A stretch of DNA of 64,000 bases from Pandoraea iniqua. GTDB lineage: Bacteria > Pseudomonadota > Gammaproteobacteria > Burkholderiales > Burkholderiaceae. Below are positions 26,203 to 39,133 of this stretch, in pieces. The notes under the pieces are model-generated. The model saw nothing but the letters and a program-made list of their open reading frames with translations. It was not told the origin of the DNA and ran no database searches. The translations under genes and the position numbers were made by a program. The stretch spans positions 930,001-994,000 of the forward strand of contig NZ_CABPSF010000002.1 of assembly GCF_902459685.1 (NCBI RefSeq), in the 5' to 3' direction. Within the stretch, counting starts at the first letter, position 1, and each line of letters starts with the position of its first letter.

Positions 26203-27069
26203 ATGTGGATCGATACCCATTGCCATCTCGACGCCGGTGAGTTCGACACCGACCGCGACACTGTCATTGCCGACGCGCAAGCCGCCGGCGTGCACGGGCT
26301 CGTCGTGCCCGCTGTCGAATGTGCGACGTTCGACGCGGCGCGTGCCGCCGCGCGTGCGATGCCGGGCGGCGCTTACGCGCTCGGCATTCACCCGCTCTAC
26401 ACGCCGCGGGCGAAAGACGAGGATATTGCGACGTTGCGTCGCGCAGTCGAACAGGCGATGAGCGACCCGCGCTTCGTCGGCATCGGCGAGATCGGCCTCG
26501 ATTTCTTCGTCAAGACGCTCGATCCGGTGCGGCAGCAGTTCTTCTACGTTGAACAACTGAAGATCGCCCGCGATTTCGATTTGCCGGTGATCTTGCATGT
26601 GCGGCGCTCGCAAGACGCGCTGCTCAAGCAGTTGCGCATCTACACGCCACGGGGCGGGATCGCGCACGCGTTCAACGGCAGCCGTCAACAGGCGGATATG
26701 TTCATCGAACGCGGTTTCTGTCTGGGATTTGGCGGGCAGATGACGTTCGACCGCGCGTTGCAGATCCGGCGGCTGGCGGTGGATCTGTCGCTCGATGCGC
26801 TGGTGCTCGAGACCGACGCTCCCGATATCGCCCCCGAATGGCGCTACAAGCAGCGCAACAGCCCGGTCGAACTGCCGCGCATCGCAAATGTACTCGCCGA
26901 GCTGCGCGGCGTGACGCCCGAGGTGCTGTCGGCGGCCACCTGTGCCAACGCGTGGCGTGTGCTGCCGCGCTTGCGGGCTGCCATGGCGATGGCGCCCGGG
27001 GCGCCGGCTGATGTAGATGCCGCTTTCCTTTCTTCTCCTTCCTCTTCAAGCGAGTCTGGTTCGCACTGA
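26203..27069 (+). CDS. TatD-family metal-dependent nuclease
   Basis: TatD enzymes are TIM-barrel DNases and exonucleases of the amidohydrolase superfamily. The 288-residue protein has the N-terminal metal pair H6/H8 (MWIDTHCHLD), the glutamate of GEIGLDFF near residue 106, later histidines in HVRR and AHAFNG, and the final aspartate in LETDAPD. The start at ATG 26203 follows AAGGACACCTGACC; a longer reading to 26125 is not supported. The C-terminus after about 265 is a Ser-rich tail. The exact YcfH/YjjV-type orthologue cannot be told. Confidence 0.9.
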   Translation: MWIDTHCHLDAGEFDTDRDTVIADAQAAGVHGLVVPAVECATFDAARAAARAMPGGAYALGIHPLYTPRAKDEDIATLRRAVEQAMSDPRFVGIGEIGLDFFVKTLDPVRQQFFYVEQLKIARDFDLPVILHVRRSQDALLKQLRIYTPRGGIAHAFNGSRQQADMFIERGFCLGFGGQMTFDRALQIRRLAVDLSLDALVLETDAPDIAPEWRYKQRNSPVELPRIANVLAELRGVTPEVLSAATCANAWRVLPRLRAAMAMAPGAPADVDAAFLSSPSSSSESGSH

Positions 27070-27113
27070 CGCGTCGTCGTCGTGAGGATCTGCTGTCGTG
27101 ACGCGGTGACGTC

Positions 27114-29951
27114 ATGAGAACCGTGCTGCTCGCTTGGGTCGCGGGTATTGGGTGGCTGCAACAGTCGGCCGAGCTGCCGTCGGCACGATGGCTTGCCGTG
27201 GCCTGCCTCATTGCGGGTGGTGGGCTGATGGCGGTGGGGGGCTGGTTGGGGGTGACGTGGAATAGCAGGTGCTTTAGTGCATCCCGGGCGGCGACCGGCG
27301 ACGTTCCGGTGGGACGCCCCGCGCTTTCCCTGTGCGCTTGGCAGCAGGCCTGTGTCTTGATTGCTTTGGCGCTATCGGTCTCCGTGCTGGGCTTCACATG
27401 GGCCGCGTATCGGGCTGGTCAACGATTGGCCGACGCCTTACCTGTGGCGATGGAAGGCCGGGACATCATCGTGACGGGCGTCGTCGCCTCGCTGCCGGTC
27501 AGCGCCGGTGATGGACTGCGCTTTGTCTTCGATGTGGACGCGGCGTCGTTGACGGACGACCTGCACCGGCGCAAGGGTGATTTGCGGGAGCGCTTGGGGC
27601 GTGTTGAATCGCCCAATGCCGGGCCGAAGCCACCCGTGGCAGCGGTGCCGCGCCGTATTCAGCTTGTCTGGCCGGGGCAAGCGGGCCGAAGCCTGCGCCG
27701 TGTCCCGAGGGCAGGCGAGCGATGGCATTTGCCGGTGCGACTCAGCGTGCCTCGGGGTTTCGCCAACTGGCATGGTTTCGATGCCGAGTTCGCGGCGTTT
27801 TCGCAAGGAATTCGAGCCACCGGCTATGTGCGAGCGAACGGTAGTCACGCAAGCCGCCCCGATGGAAGGCGCGATGCTGTCGGGAACGCGGTACAGCTCG
27901 ACGTGCCTGCCGCGCGTCGCCTCGATGCCGGCCCTGCGCCGGGTTACCGGCTGGCGGCGTGGCGCGAACGGTTGCGCGACGATTTTCGTGCCGCGTTGGC
28001 GCCCGGCGCTCGCTACGGCGGTGTGCTGATGGCATTGGCACTCGGCGAACGAGGCGATATCGCGCCAGACGATTGGCAGATATTCGCCGATACGGGCGTG
28101 AGTCATCTGCTGGCGATTTCGGGGCTGCACGTGTCTCTGGTGGCCGGGGCGCTGGCTTCGCTGGCCGGTTATTTATGGCGGCGCTCGTTCGGCCTGCCCG
28201 CAGGTTGGCATGTGGGCCTGCCGCTAGGGTGGCCTGCGCCCAAAGCGGCTGCTGTCGCGGGGCTGATGGCGGCAGTGACCTACGGCGCAATTGCCGGGTG
28301 GGGCGTGCCGGCGCGTCGGGCCGTCGGTATGGTGGCGATTCTGGTTCTGGCGCTGCTCACCGGACGCATGGCGGCGCCGTCGTACGTGCTGGCGTGGGCG
28401 CTCGCTGTCATTGTCGCGTTGGACCCGTGGTCGGTCGTCAGCCCCGGCTTGTGGTTGTCTTTTGGTGCCGTCTCCGTGCTGGTGCTCGCCGGCCGCCGTC
28501 GCAAGGCAAGCGAGCGTCGTCGCGCGGCAGGGGGCAGGCGGGGGCAATCGCCTTCCGCCGAAGATCCTATCGTCGACCGGTTCGAGCAGTGCGCACTCAC
28601 GCGGTGGCGACACGGGTTTCGGACGCGGCTCGGGCAGGCGGCTCGCGCGCAACTCGCGATCACGCTGGGCATGGTGCCGTTGACGCTGGCGTGGTTCGGC
28701 ACGGTGCCCTTGCTCGGTCCTCTCGCCAATGCGGTCGCCATACCGGTCATGACGCTGATCGTCACGCCGCTGGCGTTGCTGAGCTTGCTGTTGCCGGCGT
28801 CTGCGGCGCAGGTGGCACTTGCTATCGCCCATGGCACCGTCGTTTGGCTGGCGGAGTGGCTGCGGATGCTATCTCAATGGCCATGGGCGGTCTGGCGTCC
28901 CGGCATCGCCCCGGTCTGGACGACTGCGCTGGCGGTGATCGGCGTGGCGGCGTGCCTTTGGCCCGCTTCGGGCTGGGTACACCGCACGGTGACAAGGTGG
29001 CTGACGCTGCGGCTGACCGGTTTCGCGCTACTGTGGCCCGCCTTGCTTTCGTCGCCACAACGGCCTGCCACGGGCGACTTTCGCGTGACGATGCTGGATA
29101 TCGGGCAGGGCAACGCTGTCCTCGTCGAGACAGCGACACGCACGCTGCTGTTCGATACCGGTCCGCCGCTGGGCTCGCGCGCGGATGCGGGGCAGTACGT
29201 CGTGGTGCCGTATCTGCGCGCGCAGGGTGTTGCACGACTCGACGGGCTCATCGTGAGCCACGCCCACGACGACCACTATGGCGGGGCGCGTAGCGTGCTC
29301 AAAGCGTATCCGTCGACGCCGGTGATCTCGTCGTTGCCGGGCTCGCATCCCGTCCGGCGCGAGGCGCAGTCGCATCGTACGTGCCGGTCAGGCCAGCAAT
29401 GGACATGGGACGGCGTGACGTTCCGCTTCCTGCATCCCGACACGGCCACTCTGCGAGCCGGTTGGGCAGGGCGACTGGGCCCGAACGGCCTCAGCTGTGT
29501 GCTCCACATCGCCAACGGACGTCACAGCGCGTTGCTCGCCGCCGACGCCGAAGCGCCGCAGGAACAACGTCTGCTGACCCGGTATCCGCGCCGTTTGCTG
29601 CATGCCGACGTCCTGCTCGCGCCGCATCATGGCAGTCTGACGTCATCGACGCCGGCGTTCGTGAAGGCGGTTGGGCCGCGTCACGTCGTGTTTCAAGCGG
29701 GGTACCGTAACCGCTTCGGGCACCCCCGCCCGGCGGTCGTCGGGCGTTATCGCGACGTGGGGGCGAGCGTTTGGCAAAGCGTCAGGCATGGGGCGGTGCG
29801 GTTCTCGTTTTCGCGCCGGGGGATCGACGTTTTGGCCTTCCGCGACGCCCATCGGCGGTATTGGTCGGCGCAAACGCTGGAGGCGCCGGCCGTTGCCGGC
29901 CCGTCCGATTCGACGGAAACCTCTACCGGTCGCGGGCAGACGGTTCGCTAG
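27114..29951 (+). CDS. comEC: DNA internalisation competence protein ComEC/Rec2
   Basis: ComEC forms the inner-membrane channel that passes single-stranded DNA during natural transformation. The 945-residue protein has three parts: N-terminal membrane segments with a DUF4131/OB-like region (to about 260), a Competence domain of many hydrophobic helices (about 285-640, with DTGVSHLLAISGLHVSL), and a C-terminal metallo-beta-lactamase domain from about 655. The last contains MLDIGQGNAVLVE and the metal motif SHAHDDHYGG near residue 715. This is the full three-domain form. The window holds no other competence genes, so transformability cannot be judged. Confidence 0.95.
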   Translation: MRTVLLAWVAGIGWLQQSAELPSARWLAVACLIAGGGLMAVGGWLGVTWNSRCFSASRAATGDVPVGRPALSLCAWQQACVLIALALSVSVLGFTWAAYRAGQRLADALPVAMEGRDIIVTGVVASLPVSAGDGLRFVFDVDAASLTDDLHRRKGDLRERLGRVESPNAGPKPPVAAVPRRIQLVWPGQAGRSLRRVPRAGERWHLPVRLSVPRGFANWHGFDAEFAAFSQGIRATGYVRANGSHASRPDGRRDAVGNAVQLDVPAARRLDAGPAPGYRLAAWRERLRDDFRAALAPGARYGGVLMALALGERGDIAPDDWQIFADTGVSHLLAISGLHVSLVAGALASLAGYLWRRSFGLPAGWHVGLPLGWPAPKAAAVAGLMAAVTYGAIAGWGVPARRAVGMVAILVLALLTGRMAAPSYVLAWALAVIVALDPWSVVSPGLWLSFGAVSVLVLAGRRRKASERRRAAGGRRGQSPSAEDPIVDRFEQCALTRWRHGFRTRLGQAARAQLAITLGMVPLTLAWFGTVPLLGPLANAVAIPVMTLIVTPLALLSLLLPASAAQVALAIAHGTVVWLAEWLRMLSQWPWAVWRPGIAPVWTTALAVIGVAACLWPASGWVHRTVTRWLTLRLTGFALLWPALLSSPQRPATGDFRVTMLDIGQGNAVLVETATRTLLFDTGPPLGSRADAGQYVVVPYLRAQGVARLDGLIVSHAHDDHYGGARSVLKAYPSTPVISSLPGSHPVRREAQSHRTCRSGQQWTWDGVTFRFLHPDTATLRAGWAGRLGPNGLSCVLHIANGRHSALLAADAEAPQEQRLLTRYPRRLLHADVLLAPHHGSLTSSTPAFVKAVGPRHVVFQAGYRNRFGHPRPAVVGRYRDVGASVWQSVRHGAVRFSFSRRGIDVLAFRDAHRRYWSAQTLEAPAVAGPSDSTETSTGRGQTVR

Positions 29952-30011
29952 AATGGTCCGGCGAGCGCGGCCAATCGGCGCTGAATGCGCCGACGTGCAC
30001 TGGCGGAGTGT

Positions 30012-30035
30012 GTTGCTGAGTTGCTGGGTTGCTGG
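30012..30035 (+). repeat. 8-bp tandem repeat between comEC and the hydrolase gene
   Basis: GTTGCTGA, GTTGCTGG, GTTGCTGG, followed by a partial ATTGCATA, lie 40-63 bases before the hydrolase ATG. It is a short sequence repeat open to slippage, placed where it could affect transcription or the leader. Confidence 0.75.
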
Positions 30036-30074
30036 ATTGCATAAGGCAGGCGCGCGCCAAGACAAGAACATTCC

Positions 30075-30905
30075 ATGACAAGAGACATCATCCATTTTTC
30101 GCACGGCAACGGCTTTCCGGCCGGTGTGTACCGCAAGATGCTCGGCGCGCTGGCCGACGAGTACGACGTGCGCGCGATCGACCGTATCGGCCACGATCCG
30201 CGTTATCCGGTGACGCCGGGATGGCGCTATCTGCGCAACGAGCTGGTCGACACGCTCACGCGTCAATATCACGGCGAGCCGGTCTGGCTCGTCGGTCATT
30301 CCCTCGGCGGATTCCTGAGTCTGATGGCGGCGCTCAAGGCGCCACAGTGTGTGCGGGGCGTGGTCATGATCGATTCGCCGATCGTCACGCCGGGCTGGCG
30401 CACGCAGATGCTGCGACTCGGGATGCTGACCGGGCTTTATGAACGGATGTCGCCTGCCGGGGTGACCAAAAAGCGCCGCGATCGCTGGCCTGACTGGGAA
30501 TCGGCTTGGCAGCATTTCGCGAGCAAGCCGGTGTTTGCCAGTTGGGATCAGGACGTGCTGCGCGACTACATCGACTGCGGCACGCTGCCGACCGGCGAGG
30601 GCGAAGCCCGGCGGCTGGCGTTCGCGCGCGAGATCGAATACCGCATTTACCTGACGTTGCCGCCGCTGCTGGCCGTGCGGGCGATGCGCGGGGTGCCGGT
30701 GCCGGTGGGCTTTCTCGCGGGCACCGAGTCGCGCGAGCTGCGTCAGGCCGGCATGCGCGCGACGCGGCAAATCGTCGGCACGCATTTGCGTTACGTGCAG
30801 GGCACCCACCTGTTCCCGATGGAGCGCCCGCTCGAGACGGCTGCCGCGGTACGCGACATGCTCACGGAACTACGCGGTGGTTATCGCCGGCCGCTCGCCG
30901 CCTGA
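30075..30905 (+). CDS. Alpha/beta hydrolase
   Basis: The 276-residue cytosolic protein has the alpha/beta-hydrolase nucleophile elbow GHSLGGF with S76, an oxyanion-side HGNGFPAG (10-17), and a late histidine in YVQGTHLFPMERP. It resembles a group of serine hydrolases common in Burkholderiaceae, without a known substrate. ACAAGAACATTCC precedes the ATG. It stands alone between comEC and pyrG. Confidence 0.85.
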   Translation: MTRDIIHFSHGNGFPAGVYRKMLGALADEYDVRAIDRIGHDPRYPVTPGWRYLRNELVDTLTRQYHGEPVWLVGHSLGGFLSLMAALKAPQCVRGVVMIDSPIVTPGWRTQMLRLGMLTGLYERMSPAGVTKKRRDRWPDWESAWQHFASKPVFASWDQDVLRDYIDCGTLPTGEGEARRLAFAREIEYRIYLTLPPLLAVRAMRGVPVPVGFLAGTESRELRQAGMRATRQIVGTHLRYVQGTHLFPMERPLETAAAVRDMLTELRGGYRRPLAA

Positions 30906-32687
<1,782 letters not shown>

Positions 32688-32723
32688 GGCTGAGCTGCTG
32701 CGGGCGAGAAACAAGGAGTTCCC

Positions 32724-33578
32724 ATGAAGCTGTGCGGTTTCGAGGTTGGTCTGGACCAGCCGTTTTTCCTGATTGCAGGTACCTGTGTCGTCGAGTCGGA
32801 GCAAATGACGATCGACGTCGCCGGTCAGCTCAAGGAAATTACGGGCGCGTTGGGCATCCCGTTCATTTACAAGTCGTCGTTCGACAAGGCGAATCGTAGT
32901 TCGGGCAGGTCGTTTCGCGGCCCGGGCCGCGAGGCCGGTCTGAAGATCCTCGAAGAAGTGCGCCGCCAGCTCGGCGTGCCGGTGCTCACCGACGTGCACA
33001 CCGAAGAGGATGTGGCCGTGGCCGCACCGATCGTCGATGTGCTGCAAACGCCGGCATTCCTGTGCCGCCAGACCGATTTCATCCGCGCCTGCGCCCAGTC
33101 GGGCAAGCCGGTGAACATCAAGAAGGGGCAGTTTCTCGCACCGCACGACATGATCAACGTCATCGACAAGGCCCGCGACGCTGCCCGCGAAGCCGGTCTG
33201 CCGGATGACGTGTTCATGGCTTGCGAGCGCGGTGTCTCGTTCGGCTACAACAATCTGGTCTCGGACATGCGCTCGTTGGCGATCATGCGCGAGACCGGTG
33301 CGCCGGTCGTGTTCGATGCCACCCACTCGGTGCAACTGCCCGGCGGGCAGGGCACCAGCTCCGGTGGTCAGCGCGAATTCGTGCCGGTGCTCTCGCGCGC
33401 TGCGGTGGCTGTGGGCGTGTCGGGCCTGTTCATGGAAACCCATCCTGATCCGGCCAAGGCGCTCTCGGATGGCCCCAATGCCGTGCCGCTCGGCCGCATG
33501 CGCGAACTGCTCACGACGCTCAAGACCATTGATGCCGCTGTGAAGCAGGGCCAGTTCCTGGAAAACAATTTCAACTGA
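32724..33578 (+). CDS. kdsA: 3-deoxy-D-manno-octulosonate 8-phosphate synthase
   Basis: KdsA condenses phosphoenolpyruvate with arabinose 5-phosphate to make the Kdo precursor for lipopolysaccharide. The 284-residue protein shows family text throughout: [48 protein letters not shown] and [30 protein letters not shown] precedes the ATG. It shares a transcript with pyrG. Confidence 0.97.
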   Translation: MKLCGFEVGLDQPFFLIAGTCVVESEQMTIDVAGQLKEITGALGIPFIYKSSFDKANRSSGRSFRGPGREAGLKILEEVRRQLGVPVLTDVHTEEDVAVAAPIVDVLQTPAFLCRQTDFIRACAQSGKPVNIKKGQFLAPHDMINVIDKARDAAREAGLPDDVFMACERGVSFGYNNLVSDMRSLAIMRETGAPVVFDATHSVQLPGGQGTSSGGQREFVPVLSRAAVAVGVSGLFMETHPDPAKALSDGPNAVPLGRMRELLTTLKTIDAAVKQGQFLENNFN

Positions 33579-35253
<1,675 letters not shown>

Positions 35254-35324
35254 TTCCGATTCCCGGGAAGTGAGCCCCGAGTCCGCTCGGGGCCCCGTTC
35301 CCGGATTTCCTGCCAGGCGAAAGC

Positions 35325-35738
35325 ATGCGAATGGTGACCTTGGTACTGGTGCTGCTGTTGGCAGTCATTCAGTATCCGCTCTGGTTCGGCCACGGTGGTT
35401 GGTTGTATGTGCACGAACTGCGCGACCAACTGAGCGCCGAACAGCAGAAGAACGAGCAGTTGAAAGAACGTAACGATCGTCTTGCCGGCGAAGTGCAGGA
35501 TTTGCAGGAAGGCACGTCGGCGATCGAGGAACGCGCTCGTTTCGAGCTGGGAATGGTCAAGGACGGCGAGGTGTTCGTGCAATTCGTCGCACCCGACGGC
35601 AGTGGCGGCCCGCAAGCCGCCTCGGGCACGGACGCGCCCCTCGTGTCGTCGAACGAACCCGCCCACAAGACGGTGGGCAATACGCCGCCTGCCGCACCGG
35701 CCACGCAGGCCAAGGGCAAGAAGGCGCAGCATCACTGA
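35325..35738 (+). CDS. ftsB: Cell division protein FtsB
   Basis: FtsB is a bitopic protein of the FtsQLB divisome complex. The 137-residue protein has a short cytoplasmic start, one TM (about 4-19, [17 protein letters not shown]), the conserved WFGHGG, a coiled coil (about 30-62) and the terminal [21 protein letters not shown] disordered Ala/Pro/Ser tail after about 90 is longer than in E. coli (103 residues in total). It follows eno by 71 bases and ends at a strong bidirectional terminator. Confidence 0.93.
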   Translation: MRMVTLVLVLLLAVIQYPLWFGHGGWLYVHELRDQLSAEQQKNEQLKERNDRLAGEVQDLQEGTSAIEERARFELGMVKDGEVFVQFVAPDGSGGPQAASGTDAPLVSSNEPAHKTVGNTPPAAPATQAKGKKAQHH

Positions 35739-35785
35739 TCGCTGCCGCTGGCTGGATCGGTGGCACGAAGTCGTACGTTGAAAGA

Positions 35786-35815
35786 AAAAAAGACGCTCAT
35801 ATGAGCGTCTTTTTT
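35786..35815. terminator. Bidirectional terminator between ftsB and the lipoprotein gene
   Basis: A 30-bp perfect palindrome: A6 then GACGCTCAT, mirrored by ATGAGCGTC and T6. It serves both convergent genes. Confidence 0.93.
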
Positions 35816-35833
35816 ATTGTGCCTGCCGGGACG

Positions 35834-36313
35834 TCAAAAGCCGAAGCCAACCCCGACCGTCGTGCGTGGCCCGTACCAGCCCGGGCCGTAGCCGCCCGGT
35901 CCGTACCAACCGGGGCCATACCATCCCGGACCGCCCCAGCCACTGTAGAAGTAGGCGTTGCTCGCGTAGCTGCGCATCGCATCGTCGATGGCGCGCTGAA
36001 GGCGCTCGCGCTCGATCGTGCGTTCCTGTTCATCGTAGATACGCTTGTTCAGGCGTGTCAGGTCTTGCTGCTGCTCGGCCGTCAACGCGGCCGGCAGCGC
36101 CGGCTGCGGCTCCAGTTGCGACGCCGGCAAACGCACGGGCGGCGCGTCCGGCGGCGGCAATTGCCATTGCGCGCAGCCTGCCACCAGCGTCAGCAGGCAT
36201 GCACCCGCCGCGCCGCTCAACCGTTGAAGCGAGGGGCGACGCTGCGAGGGTCGAAGCTGCGAGGGTCGACGCTGCGAGAGGCGGGCAGGGGAAGCGAGCT
36301 GCGGTCGGGTCAT
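35834..36313 (-). CDS. Lipoprotein with repeat-rich N- and C-terminal segments
   Basis: The 159-residue protein has an unusually long N-region (about 33 residues, with repeated SQRRP/SQLRP units) before a hydrophobic core and the lipobox LVAG-C47. The mature part has a proline-rich start, a helix (LTAEQQQDLTRLNKRIYDEQ at 78-97), and a C-terminal Gly/Trp/Tyr repeat (GPGWYGPGWYGP) ending in GVGFGF. The start at 36313 lies seven bases after hslO; an internal start nearer the hydrophobic core is possible. Function is unknown; an outer-membrane lipoprotein is likely. Confidence 0.72.
   Translation of the reverse strand: MTRPQLASPARLSQRRPSQLRPSQRRPSLQRLSGAAGACLLTLVAGCAQWQLPPPDAPPVRLPASQLEPQPALPAALTAEQQQDLTRLNKRIYDEQERTIERERLQRAIDDAMRSYASNAYFYSGWGGPGWYGPGWYGPGGYGPGWYGPRTTVGVGFGF
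36226..36285. repeat. 15-bp tandem repeat, about four units, in the lipoprotein gene
   Basis: Units GCTGCGAGGGTCGAA (36241), GCTGCGAGGGTCGAC (36256), a diverged GCTGCGAGAGGCGGG (36271) and an older copy at 36226. In the minus-strand reading they encode the repeated Ser-Gln/Leu-Arg-Pro blocks of the signal N-region. Fifteen bases keep the frame, so copy number can change without breaking the gene. Confidence 0.85.
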
Positions 36314-36320
36314 GTCGACC

Positions 36321-37256
36321 TCAATGATGCTGCGAAGGCGCCGAGTGCGGCTGCTCCGAGAACAGCTGCGCGGCGTCCACCTTGTCGAAGTGATAGGTCT
36401 GGCGGCAGAACTCGCAGGCCACTTCCACATTGGGGCGCTCGTCGAACACGCTCATCACTTCGGCTTCGCCGAGCGTTCGCAGCATGTTGGCGACGCGCTC
36501 GCGCGAGCAGGTGCAGCGAAACGAGACCGTCTGCGGATCGAACACGCGCACGGTCTCTTCCCAGAAGAGGCGGTGCAACAGCGTTTCGCGGTCCGTCGAG
36601 AGCATTTCGTCGCGCTTGAGCGTATTGCCCAACTGGCAGACACGGTTCCAAGTGTCCTCGTCGATCTCCGGCGCTAGTTCCGCGCCGCTGCCTGCCGTGC
36701 CGCCGTGACCCGGCAGCTTTTGCAGCAGGACGCCTACGGTGCGGGTATCGTCGCTCGCGAGCCACAGGCGCGTATCGAGCTGTTCCGAGTGGTGCATGTA
36801 GTGCTCGAGCACCGACGCCATGTCGGGCAGCGGGCCATGCTCGTCGGACAGCGCCACCACGCCCTGATAGGGCTGCTGACCCGGTTGCTTGACGCGCGGA
36901 TCGAGCGTGATCGCAAAGCGTGCGCGGCCGTTCACGTTGACCATCGCTTTGAGCGAGGCGTCGTCCGGAATGTCGCCGCTGTACTTGGCGGTGGCGCGCA
37001 TCGTGAAATCGGCATTGCACTCGACCACGATCATGCTGACGGGGCCGTCACCGTGCAGTTGCAGGATGAGCGCGCCGTCGAACTTGATGTTCGCGGTGAA
37101 CAGGGCGGCGGCGGCCATCATTTCGCCAAGCAGGTGCCGGACCGGTGCCGGGTAGTTGTGACGTTCGAGCACGGCACGCCAAGTGGCGTCGAGGCTGACG
37201 TATTCGCCTCGCACGGGCGCGGCGTCGAACATGAATTTCTGAAGCTGATCGGACAC
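36321..37256 (-). CDS. hslO: Redox-regulated chaperone Hsp33
   Basis: Hsp33 is a holdase switched on by oxidation: zinc release and two disulfides unfold its C-terminal switch. The 311-residue protein has the four zinc cysteines as C248-x-C250 and C281-x2-C284 (RCTCSRER; CEFCRQTYHF). The start is GTG at 37256 (MSDQLQKFMFDAAPVRGEY), preceded by AGGAATTCGACC and agreeing with the family N-terminus; an in-frame extension to 37343 looks untypical. A lipoprotein gene follows at seven bases. Confidence 0.94.
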   Translation of the reverse strand: MSDQLQKFMFDAAPVRGEYVSLDATWRAVLERHNYPAPVRHLLGEMMAAAALFTANIKFDGALILQLHGDGPVSMIVVECNADFTMRATAKYSGDIPDDASLKAMVNVNGRARFAITLDPRVKQPGQQPYQGVVALSDEHGPLPDMASVLEHYMHHSEQLDTRLWLASDDTRTVGVLLQKLPGHGGTAGSGAELAPEIDEDTWNRVCQLGNTLKRDEMLSTDRETLLHRLFWEETVRVFDPQTVSFRCTCSRERVANMLRTLGEAEVMSVFDERPNVEVACEFCRQTYHFDKVDAAQLFSEQPHSAPSQHH

Positions 37257-37504
37257 GGTCGAATTCCTGAAAAATGCGGCAACGCCAGCGAATCGTGCCT
37301 TGGAGGGCACGCGCGGGGCCGGCGGTTGACGTGGATGCTGCAATATCTGGGGGCACGCGCCGCATTTTCAACACTGGGGCCCGTTTTGACCGGTTTCGCC
37401 GGTATCGGGCCCATTTAGCTCATTTAGCCCACTCGTTTAACCCATTTCTGAGGGCACCCACGCACCGGGCCGGCCGGCGCATGCAACGCCCTCCCTGCAA
37501 CGGC

Positions 37505-38029
37505 TTAGCCGATGCGCACCAGTTGTTCCTTGAACACCTGACGGCGCGACGCGTACGTATCGGCGTTGCGCTTGAGATTGGCCACTTCTTCATCGGTCAG
37601 CTCGCGCACCACCTTGGCGGGCACGCCAAGGATCAGCGAGCGGTCCGGAAACGTCTTGCGCTCGGTGACCAGCGCGCCGGCGCCCACCAGACTGTCGCGG
37701 CCGATGACCGCGCCATTGAGCAGCACGGCCTGAATGCCGATCAGCGAATTCTCACCCACCGTGCAGCCGTGCAGCATCGCCTGATGGCCGATGCTGACAC
37801 CTTGCGCCAGCGTCAGCGGGAAACCCGGGTCGGCGTGCAGGACGGCCCCTTCCTGAACATTGGTGCCCACACCCACGCGAATCGGTTCGTTATCGCCGCG
37901 AATGGCAACCCCGGGCCAGACGCTGCTGTTCTCGGCAAGGACCACCTCGCCGATGATCGTTGCGGTGTCTGCCACGAAAGCACTCTCGTGGATCTGCGGG
38001 GTCTTGTCTCCAAGTTTATAGATCGGCAT
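37505..38029 (-). CDS. Gamma-carbonic-anhydrase-family protein (YrdA/PaaY-like)
   Basis: The 174-residue protein is a left-handed beta-helix of hexapeptide repeats with the three zinc histidines H65, H82 and H87 (VLHADPGF; IGHQAMLHGC). Family members are trimeric; some hydrate CO2 or hydrolyse thioesters, and many are inactive as tested. A C-terminal helix (EEVANLKRNADTYASRR) packs on the helix. It is divergent from the DUF455 gene with 49 bases between them. Confidence 0.92.
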   Translation of the reverse strand: MPIYKLGDKTPQIHESAFVADTATIIGEVVLAENSSVWPGVAIRGDNEPIRVGVGTNVQEGAVLHADPGFPLTLAQGVSIGHQAMLHGCTVGENSLIGIQAVLLNGAVIGRDSLVGAGALVTERKTFPDRSLILGVPAKVVRELTDEEVANLKRNADTYASRRQVFKEQLVRIG

Positions 38030-38078
38030 GGCGGCTTTGGTTCGCGGTTAAAATCGACGAAATTGCTATTGTAACGTC

Positions 38079-39059
38079 ATGCCCGATTTCACTCCTGCGC
38101 CCGGCGGTGACAGCGCCACTGGCCTCAATACCCCCGATTCTCCCGATTCCCGCGATCGCCCCGCGTCTGCCGAACCGTTTGCTGTGTCCGGCGCGTGCGC
38201 TCGCGAGCGCGCATTGGCGCTGCTGCGGCAATGCGATCCGTTCGTGAAGGCGGCGGGCGTGATCGCTCTGCGAGAAGCGGTGCTCGCCGGGAATGCGATC
38301 TGGCAGCCCGAGCGGCAGTTGAGCGCGGTGGCGGATGGCGCCGGGGAACGCAGCGCAGCCGGCGTGGCAGGTGAGCTCGATGGCGTCGATGAGCCCGGCA
38401 TCCCGGGCCGGCCGGCCGAGCCCCGTCTCGTCTCGCCCCGCGAGCTCGAGCACCGCGCCGTGACGACCGTGGCGGGCCGCGCGGCGTTGCTGCACGCGCT
38501 TACGCATATCGAGTTCAACGCCATCAATCTGGCGCTCGACGCCTTGTGGCGCTTCGATGGCCTGCCGAGCGCTTACTACGACGACTGGTTGCTGGTCGCC
38601 GCTGAAGAGGCCTATCACTTCTCGTTGCTGGCCGAACATCTGACGACACTGGGCGACGACTACTGCTACGGATGTTTCCCGGCACACGACGGCCTGTGGG
38701 TGATGGCGCGCAAGACGGCGGGCGACTGGCTCGCCCGCCTTGCGTTGGTGCCGCGCACGCTGGAGGCCCGGGGGCTGGACGCCAGCCCGCCGATTCGGGC
38801 CAAGCTGGCGAGCGCAGGCGACAAGGCCGGCGCAGCGATTCTCGACATCATCCTGCGCGACGAGATCGGTCACGTAGCCATCGGCAACCGCTGGTACCGC
38901 TGGGGGTGCGAGCGCGCCGGTTGCGAACCCGTAGAAACGTATGCCCGATTGGCCGCCCAATACGGTGCCCCGCGACTGCGCGGTCCGTTCAATCTCGAAG
39001 CGCGCCGCGCCGCGGGTTTCGATGACGACGAATTGGCCGCGTTGCAAGCGGGCGGGTGA
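38079..39059 (+). CDS. DUF455 ferritin-like diiron-type protein
   Basis: The 326-residue protein has a four-helix ferritin-like core with the metal-ligand pattern E...ExxH: H143/E145 (THIEFNA), E176-E177 with H180 (AAEEAYHF), and E262/H265 (RDEIGHV). This matches DUF455, related to the tRNA hydroxylase MiaE fold. The substrate is unknown. The N-terminus (about 1-35) is low complexity, and a Gly/Glu linker at 85-118 seems lineage-specific. Start ATG 38079. Confidence 0.88.
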   Translation: MPDFTPAPGGDSATGLNTPDSPDSRDRPASAEPFAVSGACARERALALLRQCDPFVKAAGVIALREAVLAGNAIWQPERQLSAVADGAGERSAAGVAGELDGVDEPGIPGRPAEPRLVSPRELEHRAVTTVAGRAALLHALTHIEFNAINLALDALWRFDGLPSAYYDDWLLVAAEEAYHFSLLAEHLTTLGDDYCYGCFPAHDGLWVMARKTAGDWLARLALVPRTLEARGLDASPPIRAKLASAGDKAGAAILDIILRDEIGHVAIGNRWYRWGCERAGCEPVETYARLAAQYGAPRLRGPFNLEARRAAGFDDDELAALQAGG

Positions 39060-39133
39060 GGCGTCGTCCTGTTTTTGATGCCGATATACTCGACTTTCCT
39101 TAATTGTTTCGATCTTCACTATCTGGCGGCGTC

